Below, in pieces: positions 34,199-40,793 of a stretch of DNA of 64,000 nt. Under the pieces are notes generated by a model. The model made no database searches. It was not told the origin of the DNA and saw nothing but the letters and a program-made list of their open reading frames with translations. Within the stretch, counting starts at the first letter, position 1. Every line of letters begins with the position of its first letter. Origin of the DNA: DAITQM01 sp039794245 (GTDB taxonomy: Bacteria; Pseudomonadota; Gammaproteobacteria; Xanthomonadales; Wenzhouxiangellaceae); NCBI GenBank assembly GCA_039794245.1, contig JBDIVS010000002.1, forward strand, positions 1 to 64,000. The letters are read 5' to 3'. Made by a program: the position numbers and the translations under genes.

Positions 34199-34372
34199 AC
34201 CCAACTGTTGCATAAATTTTGCTCTATTTCATCTAATCTACAATGAAATCATATAGTTATGACTGTATTAGTTGAAATGGCGAATCCACCCGGAGTGACG
34301 CGCCCGGATTCTCGCCCAAGCTGCACTCGCCAGCTTGGGCGAGAATCCCGGGAATTTATGCAACAGTTGGGT
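34199..34372 (-). mobile_element. MITE copy C, 174-bp internally shortened variant
   Basis: Terminal repeats are the same as the other copies and match each other at the position mismatched elsewhere. Flanked by a 2-bp CT duplication. The interior is about 60 bp shorter and forms a strong hairpin (CTCGCCCAAGCTG / CAGCTTGGGCGAG, 34311-34344). It is placed directly after aroB and before the toxin-antitoxin pair. Confidence 0.9.
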
Positions 34373-34412
34373 CTATAGACCTCGCTTTGCGACCTACCGG
34401 CAGGTATGATAT

Positions 34413-34424
34413 GTTACATGTAAC
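34413..34424. promoter_or_regulatory. Palindrome GTTACATGTAAC, candidate toxin-antitoxin operator
   Basis: A 12-bp perfect palindrome 26 bp upstream of the antitoxin start. Autoregulation through such a site is usual for MazEF-type modules; binding here is inference. Confidence 0.5.
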
Positions 34425-34450
34425 TTCCGCCCACTGATGGCAACACGCTT

Positions 34451-34660
34451 ATGACCAACGTTGCAGATCGCGTCAAGCGCCACCGCAACGCCCTGCGGGC
34501 CGCCGGCTTGCGGCCGGTCCAGATCTGGGTGCCCGATACACGCCAACCAAGCTTTGCCACCGAATGCCGACGGCAATCCGCACTGCTGCGCCACGATCCA
34601 GACGAGCATGATTTGCTAAATTGGCTTGAGGCCGTCGCCGATCGGGAAGAATGGCAGTGA
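34451..34660 (+). CDS. MazE-like antitoxin (DUF3018 type)
   Basis: 69 aa. The pattern RVKRHRNALRAAGLRPVQIW followed by VPDTRQPSFATECRRQS is the DUF3018 antitoxin-MazE-like signature: an N-terminal basic helix and a C-terminal acidic segment (DPDEHDLLNWLEAV). It overlaps the toxin gene by 10 bp, so the two are translationally coupled. Confidence 0.85.
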   Translation: MTNVADRVKRHRNALRAAGLRPVQIWVPDTRQPSFATECRRQSALLRHDPDEHDLLNWLEAVADREEWQ

Positions 34661-34980
34661 AGCGGGGCGACCTGGTCACAGTCGTCTTGTCCGGGGACTA
34701 TGACAAACCGCGGCCGGCATTGATCATCCAATCCGATCTTTTTCCCGATCATCCCTCGGTCACCCTTCATCCGGTCACCAGCGTGCTGCGCCCGACGCCT
34801 TTGTTTCGCATCACGATCGAACCTTCTCCAACCAATGGCCTAATCCGGACGTCACAAATCATGGTTGACAAATGTCAGACGATCGCGCGCCCCAAAGCAG
34901 GTTCCATCATCGGCCGGGCGGATGACGGAACCCTGCGGGCTGTGACTCGTGCGCTGACCGTATTCCTGGGATTCGCCTGA
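34651..34980 (+). CDS. MazF/PemK-family endoribonuclease toxin
   Basis: 109 aa. KRGDLVTVVLSGDYDKPRPA followed by LIIQSDLF is the PemK/MazF beta-barrel entry, and VTLHPVTSVL and TSQIMVDKCQTI carry the conserved Arg/Ser/Thr surface. Expected to cleave mRNA when unneutralised. Its stop codon is immediately followed by the hemE ATG with no gap, so hemE could be cotranscribed with the module. Confidence 0.88.
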   Translation: MAVKRGDLVTVVLSGDYDKPRPALIIQSDLFPDHPSVTLHPVTSVLRPTPLFRITIEPSPTNGLIRTSQIMVDKCQTIARPKAGSIIGRADDGTLRAVTRALTVFLGFA

Positions 34981-36066
34981 ATGGAAACCTTGTCCAAACG
35001 GCCGCCACAAAACGCCCGCGCCCGGCAAAACGACCGCCTACTCCGTGTCCTCAACGGCCAACCGGTCGATCGCCCGCCCGTGTGGCTGATGCGCCAGGCC
35101 GGCCGCTACCTGCCCGAATACCGCGAGGTCCGTGCCCAGGCCGGCAGTTTCATGAATCTGTGCCGGAACCCCGAGCTGGCCTCGGAAGTCGCGATGCAGC
35201 CGCTCAGGCGTTTTCCGCTCGATGCGGCGATCGTTTTTTCCGACATTTTGACCATCCCCGATGCCCTCGGCCTCGGCCTCGAATTCACCGCCGGCGAAGG
35301 GCCGCGCTTTTGCCGGCCGCTGCACAGCGTCGAGGCCATCGGCCGCCTCAAGCCGGTCGATGTGCGATCCGAACTCGGCTACGTTTTCGCCGCGGTCGAA
35401 GCCACCCGCCAGGCGCTCGGCGACCGCCTGCCGCTGATCGGCTTTGCCGGCAGCCCGTGGACACTGGCCGCATACATGATCGAGGGCCACGGCTCGCGGG
35501 ACTTCAACCGGCCGCGTACCCTGCTCTACTCAGAGCCGGCCGCTGCCGGCGTGCTGCTCGAACTTCTGAGCCAGACCATCGCCGATTACCTGCAAGCCCA
35601 GGTCGAAGCCGGTGCCGACGTCGTGATGCTGTTCGACACCTGGGGCGGCCTATTGCCGCCGGCCCATTACCTGCAATATTCCCTGTACTGGATGGGGCAG
35701 ATCATCGCCGAACTCAAAGGCCGCGATACCACGCGCGAGACGCCGGTGATCATTTTCAGCAAAGGCTGTGGCCGCCACCTCGATGCGCAGGCCGCAAGCG
35801 GCGCCGCCGCGATCGGCCTCGACTGGACCGCAGATCTTGCCGCCGCCGCCCGGATCGCCGCCGGCCGCGTCGCGTTGCAAGGCAACCTCGACCCTGCCGT
35901 CATGACCCTCGCCGACACGGAACGGGCCACTGCCGAAGTCGATCGCCTGCTGACCACCCTGCCCGCCGGCACCCGCCACATCTTCAACCTCGGCCACGGC
36001 ATCACGCCCGAGGCGCGAATCGAGACCGTATCGATCGTCACCCACCACCTGGCTGAATTGAAATGA
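34981..36066 (+). CDS. hemE: Uroporphyrinogen decarboxylase
   Basis: Converts uroporphyrinogen III to coproporphyrinogen III in heme synthesis. 361 aa. PPVWLMRQAGRYLPEYRE, the catalytic Asp in AIVFSDILTIPDALG, FAGSPWTLAAYMIEG, LFDTWGGLL, and NLGHGITPEA. The start immediately follows the toxin stop; the first 15 residues are unconserved, so an internal start is possible. The stop overlaps the next gene (ATGA), which ties heme synthesis to the oxygenase genes. Confidence 0.96.
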   Translation: METLSKRPPQNARARQNDRLLRVLNGQPVDRPPVWLMRQAGRYLPEYREVRAQAGSFMNLCRNPELASEVAMQPLRRFPLDAAIVFSDILTIPDALGLGLEFTAGEGPRFCRPLHSVEAIGRLKPVDVRSELGYVFAAVEATRQALGDRLPLIGFAGSPWTLAAYMIEGHGSRDFNRPRTLLYSEPAAAGVLLELLSQTIADYLQAQVEAGADVVMLFDTWGGLLPPAHYLQYSLYWMGQIIAELKGRDTTRETPVIIFSKGCGRHLDAQAASGAAAIGLDWTADLAAAARIAAGRVALQGNLDPAVMTLADTERATAEVDRLLTTLPAGTRHIFNLGHGITPEARIETVSIVTHHLAELK

Positions 36067-36644
36067 ACGAACCTGACACCAAAATGTGCCAATCGCTTGG
36101 CGATTTCGTCCGGGTTTACGACAACGCAATGCCAGAGGACTACTGTCGCCTATTGATCGAAACCTTCGAAAGCCGGAAAGATCTGCAAATCGTCAATGGG
36201 GCGGGAAAACGGCCGGGCTTGGAGAGGAGCCGATGGACCGAAATGGATATCGGAAAAATCTCCTCACCGCATGCCAAGCACCAGTTCGATCAATGGATCA
36301 AACAGTACAAGGCACGCTATGAAAGCGATTGCCGTATGACCCCGCTGCCCGAACCCGGCGCTTACGCTCAATTGATCCTGAAACGATACATCCCCGGCAA
36401 CACAGAGCGCTTCCAGACGCATTTCGATTCGCTGCTCGCCGTTTCGGACCGGTATTTGGTCATATTGTGGTACCTCAACGAGGTTGCCACAGGCGGCGAA
36501 ACGGAGTTCGTCGATCTTTCCATCAAGGTCAAGCCGAATACCGGGCGTCTGCTGATCTTCCCACCCTATTGGCTTTACCGGCACGTCGCTCACTCGCCAC
36601 TCAGCGGTCCCAAATACATTCTCAGCACTTATCTGCTCTGGTAA
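36063..36644 (+). CDS. Putative Fe(II)/2-oxoglutarate oxygenase, prolyl-4-hydroxylase-like
   Basis: 193 aa, cytoplasmic. HFDS (His and Asp iron ligands, residues about 120-122) in NTERFQTHFDSLLAVSDRYL, and the distal half GGETEFVDLSIKVKPNTGRL with YRHVAHSPLSGPKYILSTYL (iron-binding His and 2OG-binding Lys). The target is unknown; free amino acid, peptide or protein side chain are all possible. It overlaps the hemE stop by 4 bp and precedes a second oxygenase by 14 bp. It begins the more AT-rich stretch. Confidence 0.8.
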   Translation: MNEPDTKMCQSLGDFVRVYDNAMPEDYCRLLIETFESRKDLQIVNGAGKRPGLERSRWTEMDIGKISSPHAKHQFDQWIKQYKARYESDCRMTPLPEPGAYAQLILKRYIPGNTERFQTHFDSLLAVSDRYLVILWYLNEVATGGETEFVDLSIKVKPNTGRLLIFPPYWLYRHVAHSPLSGPKYILSTYLLW

Positions 36645-36658
36645 TCCGGGTATCCGCC

Positions 36659-37273
36659 ATGTTCATGGATCTGATCGATCAGTTTTTCCCCATCCCGCTT
36701 TATATCGCGGACTTCAGCGGGATGAGCGAGATCAACGATGCCTTGTGCTCTGCACTGCTCAAGTTCGAGCAGAACCACAAGACAGCCGGCGACGATAACT
36801 GGGGCGGCATTGCCAACGTATATGCGTCGTTCAATATCGACGCCGCGCTTCATAAACAGGATTACATGAAACCACTCGTCGCCGCCCTCCAGCCGGCTAT
36901 TCAGCGCTTTTGCTCCATGGTCGAACTGGATCAAAGCACAAAAAAACTGGAAATACACGAATCCTGGTTTAATGTCTCGCGCCATGGCAGCTTTCAGGAA
37001 TACCACTGCCATGCCGGCTGTGGGCCGTTCTGCGGAATTTATTACGTCAAAGCGCCGGAAAACAGCGGCAATACCGTGTTCAGGGCCAGCTTTCCAGCGA
37101 TGCGACCGTATTATGAATCCAGAAACGAAAACAACCCCTTTTATCGCTACAGAAAAACAGTCATATCAAAAACCGGCCGTTTCGCAATGTTTCCGAGCTG
37201 GCTGGATCACTGCGTAACTATGAACAAAAGCAACGAGCCGAGGATTACCATAGCATTCAATTTCAAACATTGA
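36659..37273 (+). CDS. Putative 2OG-Fe(II) oxygenase, TIGR02466-like
   Basis: 204 aa from ATG 36659; the frame is open upstream inside the previous gene. Features are IHESWFNVSRHGSFQEYHCH with AGCGPFCGIYYVKAPE, then GRFAMFPSWLDHCVTMN and PRITIAFNFKH. This is the arrangement of the TIGR02466/'putative 2OG-Fe(II) oxygenase' family, with HxH or H near the strand, a distal His and an Arg. It is a paralogue in architecture of the protein at 40060-40710. It converges on the PKHD-type gene 11 bp away. Confidence 0.75.
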   Translation: MFMDLIDQFFPIPLYIADFSGMSEINDALCSALLKFEQNHKTAGDDNWGGIANVYASFNIDAALHKQDYMKPLVAALQPAIQRFCSMVELDQSTKKLEIHESWFNVSRHGSFQEYHCHAGCGPFCGIYYVKAPENSGNTVFRASFPAMRPYYESRNENNPFYRYRKTVISKTGRFAMFPSWLDHCVTMNKSNEPRITIAFNFKH

Positions 37274-37284
37274 TTCCCGTCAGC

Positions 37285-37953
37285 TCATGTCCGTGCCCAC
37301 ATACGGAGAAGATTACCGTATATTTTCCCCGCCATCCTTTCCTCTGCCGATTGCGGCGCGGTATCCTGGACCCAGCGCAGCAACTGCGCCATCTCGCCGA
37401 TCAACTCCCGCTGCACCCAGTCCTGGACCAGGCTCTCGACAGTCGTAATCGCACAGGTTCGTGCCCCGGTAGTGACTGGGTTGACCCTGTGCATCGTCGT
37501 TGCCGGATAAACGACGGCGTGGCCGGCAGGGAGCTTGACGGCCGTCGCCCGCGGCCCGTCGGTATCGACAACCAGCTCGCCGCCGGCGTAGTCTTCTGGT
37601 CTGGAGAGGAATACGGTAACCGACAAGTCCCCCCGCACTGTCGGGTTACCGGGCAGCAACGCGGCATCCGTATGATCGCGATAATACATCCCCGGCTCGT
37701 GGCGGTTGAAAATCGGCGGCCTGACGCGGCGCGGTAGCGCAAGTACCCTGAATTTAGCGTTAGCCAAAAGTGTATCATGAACCGCCTTGCTGGCCTGCCT
37801 GACGATCTCTTCCGGGCTGACGGCTTGCAGGTTTTTTTTCTGATACGCTGAACCCTCGCCGCTGTATGACCCATCGACGAACTGCACTTTGTCGAGCAAC
37901 GAGAGTAACATTTGCAAAGCGCTCTTATCCAGCAAATCCGGGATGATGAACAT
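37285..37953 (-). CDS. PKHD-type hydroxylase (PiuC/YbiX family)
   Basis: 222 aa, the family length. Iron site YYRDHTDAALLP (His, Asp) and distal His/Arg in TTMHRVNPVTTGARTCAITT; the N-terminal MFIIPDLLDKSALQML and the C-terminal AEERMAGKIYGNLLRMW are as in YbiX/PiuC. In other bacteria this gene accompanies TonB-dependent iron or siderophore receptors; a large TonB receptor lies 3 kb upstream on the same strand. Last gene of the minus-strand series. Confidence 0.9.
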   Translation of the reverse strand: MFIIPDLLDKSALQMLLSLLDKVQFVDGSYSGEGSAYQKKNLQAVSPEEIVRQASKAVHDTLLANAKFRVLALPRRVRPPIFNRHEPGMYYRDHTDAALLPGNPTVRGDLSVTVFLSRPEDYAGGELVVDTDGPRATAVKLPAGHAVVYPATTMHRVNPVTTGARTCAITTVESLVQDWVQRELIGEMAQLLRWVQDTAPQSAEERMAGKIYGNLLRMWART

Positions 37954-37980
37954 TGTTGTATATCTCCAATCGAAGAGCGT

Positions 37981-39060
37981 CTATTCTGCCGAATTGGTAC
38001 CAGGATATTCTGCGACGAGCGGCGGTATCGTACTCGCCAACCGCCCTCCTATAGCGGCATCGATCTCGCCGCTCGCCCAATCGAGCGTTCGGCATATCAG
38101 ATCACATTGTTCATCCGCGATTTTTTCTCTCTCTGCTATGACCTGAATACCCAGTGCATTCGGATTCTTCGCGCTGACATTCATCACTGCTTCTACCCTT
38201 GACTGAACCGCCGCTGCATCTTCTTTGAGATCGATCAGCCGGCAAGACCGCTGTACGATCTTAGCCGGTATAGAAAGAAAGGACTCCCGGCTGACGGCAT
38301 ATATTGCAGGCCGATAACGATTCCATAAATCCATGAAATACTCCATCTGCAGATACCACACCCAGACGGCCTTTTCCAGCATGCTGTATGATCGTGTTCT
38401 GGCCTTTGTTCTATCATTAATTTTATGATCATGCTGAAAGGCAGCAAGAAACAGATCCAGGTGCCGTTCGGCTTCCACCTTGTGATTCAGCATCGATACT
38501 AGAAAATCCTTCAGACCACCGTACATCAAAACTATTTTCGGTGTTCGGAGCAGTTCAAGAAATTCGGGGAGCAGATTATTCGTAAAATTGCTCAGTTTCA
38601 GCGCGACGCACTGGTCAGCCGTGTATCGCTTACCCAGAAGCCTGGCTGTGATCGCTACGGCTTTGTTCTTGCGCTGCATGTCGTAATCCCCAACACGCAG
38701 GGCCGCGGCGAGCGTCCCCAGAGCTTTCGGTTCCCGCAATACGAGCAGTGACTCGGATTGCAGGCATTTTGCAAGCAGCGTCGAGCCGCAGAAACTGGTA
38801 TGAGCGATCAACAAGTCGGGAAATCGATTATCGGCGGCCAGGGAATACAGGTGATCTGACAAACACGTAAATGACGCGCTCGGCTGTGGCTCCAGTCGCT
38901 CATCCAAAAACGTGGAACACCGATACGTCTCTGTGGATACTGCGACAAATCTGAGCTTACCGCCGGGCAGCAGGTCAAAGAGCAGATAATCCGGATCACT
39001 TGCCAGCAATGCGAGCGATGGATTCTTAGCATAACCTGTTGCGACCACCCTCTGCGTCAC
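37981..39060 (-). CDS. Sulfotransferase-like P-loop protein
   Basis: P-loop motif LLIAHTSFCGSTLLAKCLQ resembles the 5'-phosphosulfate loop of sulfotransferases, preceded by a short conserved N-terminal domain (DPDYLLFDLLPGGKLRFVAV, STFLDERL). It is related to the protein at 48092-49246 (PGWLLYDI, FLDQRI, HCGHVGSTLLSRIL). GTG 39060 follows GGGAG and lies just after the methyltransferase stop. ATGs at 39135 and 39159 would overlap that gene by 68-92 bp. Whether it transfers sulfate is untested; the second PAPS motif is weak. Confidence 0.65.
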   Translation of the reverse strand: MTQRVVATGYAKNPSLALLASDPDYLLFDLLPGGKLRFVAVSTETYRCSTFLDERLEPQPSASFTCLSDHLYSLAADNRFPDLLIAHTSFCGSTLLAKCLQSESLLVLREPKALGTLAAALRVGDYDMQRKNKAVAITARLLGKRYTADQCVALKLSNFTNNLLPEFLELLRTPKIVLMYGGLKDFLVSMLNHKVEAERHLDLFLAAFQHDHKINDRTKARTRSYSMLEKAVWVWYLQMEYFMDLWNRYRPAIYAVSRESFLSIPAKIVQRSCRLIDLKEDAAAVQSRVEAVMNVSAKNPNALGIQVIAEREKIADEQCDLICRTLDWASGEIDAAIGGRLASTIPPLVAEYPGTNSAE

Positions 39061-39067
39061 TTCAAAC

Positions 39068-40063
39068 TTACTCCCGGCGTGCGGTAATCCGATAAGCGAT
39101 AAGCTGCGAACCGCCGTGCTCCCAGACTTCCCCATGCTCGATTCTCTCGAACCCGGCACCGGACATCAGTTGCAGGCATTCCTGTAAACGCTCCGCCGTC
39201 AACGCGGCACGCACCAATTGCGCCTGCCGCAACCGGTGATAATCCAGTTGGTGGCGCAATTCGTCCAGTGCTGCAAAAACCGCGTCCGTCGCCTGTGCGG
39301 TGCGTTGCTGATAAATATACCCCAGATTCGCAAGGTAGGTCTGCAGATTGCCGCCGGGCGGGTGCCCGCGGTCGCGCACCATTGAAAATGCTGCCCGAAG
39401 TGCCCGATCGAGCTCTGCTCGCTCCCGGCTCGCCGCGGTCCTCTCGTGCCCATCATGCGTAATACGGCCGTTGACGATCTGCAATTTCAGCAGCCTCTTC
39501 GTCTTGCCTGAAAGATCGAGCGCCAGCAATTCAGCAGCGTCATGCGCCTCGCGTTGGGCCTGATTTGCGATATAACCATCCCGCCAGTGGCAAAGCCAGG
39601 CAAGCCACCCGGCTGGCATCAACACCCGCGCCGTCTCCGCTATCGCGGCGGGCAAATCGCTGTATTCCACACCATATTGCGAAACGATCGCCGAGATCAC
39701 ACCGGCCTCCAACGGCAAATACTCGACTGCAGCGCGGCAGAACATAACGGAACAACGGTTATTGAATGGGCAGGATTCAATTTTCGGCTTGGTCACCGCC
39801 CGATCCACGCCGATAATCGATAATTGTTTTCCGGTATCCCGGCACACTTCCAGCGCAAGCGCCGGCAATGCACCATTGCCGGTTGCCAGGTCGAGAATCA
39901 TGGTGCTGTCAGTCAGGGCGGCAAAATATCCGCGCCAGAAATCACCGATCGCCCCCCTGTACAACCCTGCCTCGTCATCACGGCATGAACTGATCCGGCC
40001 CTCCCGCCAGTATGCAGCCCACGGGGTGTCGGCAAGACTCCCTGTTAGCGAGCCGCCGTTCAT
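39068..40063 (-). CDS. SAM-dependent methyltransferase
   Basis: 331 aa. Rossmann motif I STMILDLATGNGALPALALE, acidic loop IIGVDRAV, motif II/III region YLPLEAGVISAIVSQYGVEY (class I Ubie/Methyltransf_11 style), then a long helical C-terminal half with no known domain (LRHQLDYHRLRQAQLVRAAL). It overlaps the upstream oxygenase by 4 bp. Substrate unknown; the setting suggests modification of the same product as the oxygenases and sulfotransferases. Confidence 0.8.
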   Translation of the reverse strand: MNGGSLTGSLADTPWAAYWREGRISSCRDDEAGLYRGAIGDFWRGYFAALTDSTMILDLATGNGALPALALEVCRDTGKQLSIIGVDRAVTKPKIESCPFNNRCSVMFCRAAVEYLPLEAGVISAIVSQYGVEYSDLPAAIAETARVLMPAGWLAWLCHWRDGYIANQAQREAHDAAELLALDLSGKTKRLLKLQIVNGRITHDGHERTAASRERAELDRALRAAFSMVRDRGHPPGGNLQTYLANLGYIYQQRTAQATDAVFAALDELRHQLDYHRLRQAQLVRAALTAERLQECLQLMSGAGFERIEHGEVWEHGGSQLIAYRITARRE

Positions 40064-40710
40064 TTTCCAAGCAATTTAACGTCGAAAGTAATCAGCAGCC
40101 GCTCGTCATGTTCTGAAAAGTGCGGGTGCGAATAGTGTTGCAACCAACCCGGAAAGATCACCAGTGTACCATTTTTCGGCTGAATGCATTGTTGATACTG
40201 CCAGCTCTGCCCTAATGGGAAGATGGATTCAAGATGCGGATTGATAAAACAAATCGCACCTTCCGGCGGCGGGCGCGAAGGCGACCGGGCGTAATAGGCG
40301 CAAACGCAGAATATTTCCCGGTGAATATGTGGCGCCTGATAGGCACCCTTAGGGTATAAAACAGCCCACGACGCCGCGAAGCTATACCCGCAGCCGGCCG
40401 CCGGCCAACCGGCTATTCGGCAGTGCTCCGCCATATACCGTTGAACCGATGGGTGAATTATCTTTGAAAGAAATTCCTTCCATGCCGGATCGTCGGCGAG
40501 ATGCTGATGGAGCGCGATATCCGGTTGATAACCGCCGATTGTCGCAACATCTCTTACGGTTCCCGCATTGACGACGCTCGCATCGCTCTGCATTTGCTTG
40601 ATTGTTCGATAAATAAGCGAATTAAAAACTGCATCACCAAACTCTCGAACCTGGACCATCGCCGGAAAAAACAACCGGGTCGTGGACTCGTTACGATTGC
40701 TCATATCCAA
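40060..40710 (-). CDS. Putative 2OG-Fe(II) oxygenase, TIGR02466-like
   Basis: 216 aa. Core motifs are WAVLYPKGAYQAPHIHREIF followed by CVCAYYARSP (His ligands), GAICFINPHLES, and VIFPGWLQHYSHPHFSEHDE with RLLITFDV (distal His and Arg). Architecture matches the gene at 36659-37273. First gene of the run oxygenase-methyltransferase-sulfotransferase-like-PKHD on this strand, all overlapping or closely spaced. Confidence 0.78.
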   Translation of the reverse strand: MDMSNRNESTTRLFFPAMVQVREFGDAVFNSLIYRTIKQMQSDASVVNAGTVRDVATIGGYQPDIALHQHLADDPAWKEFLSKIIHPSVQRYMAEHCRIAGWPAAGCGYSFAASWAVLYPKGAYQAPHIHREIFCVCAYYARSPSRPPPEGAICFINPHLESIFPLGQSWQYQQCIQPKNGTLVIFPGWLQHYSHPHFSEHDERLLITFDVKLLGK

Positions 40711-40740
40711 CTATCCGTCATCGACAGCACGCAAAAACAT

Positions 40741-40771
40741 AAAGGCCGCGGCATTCGCCGCGGCCTTTTTT
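40741..40771. terminator. Hairpin terminator between the TonB receptor and the oxygenase operon
   Basis: Perfect 12-bp stem AAAGGCCGCGGC / GCCGCGGCCTTT with loop ATTC. Six T residues follow on the plus strand; on the minus strand the tail is TTTATGTTTTT. It lies 23 bp beyond the receptor stop, so it most likely ends the receptor transcript. Confidence 0.85.
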
Positions 40772-40793
40772 GATATCCGATTCGCAAAGCAGA

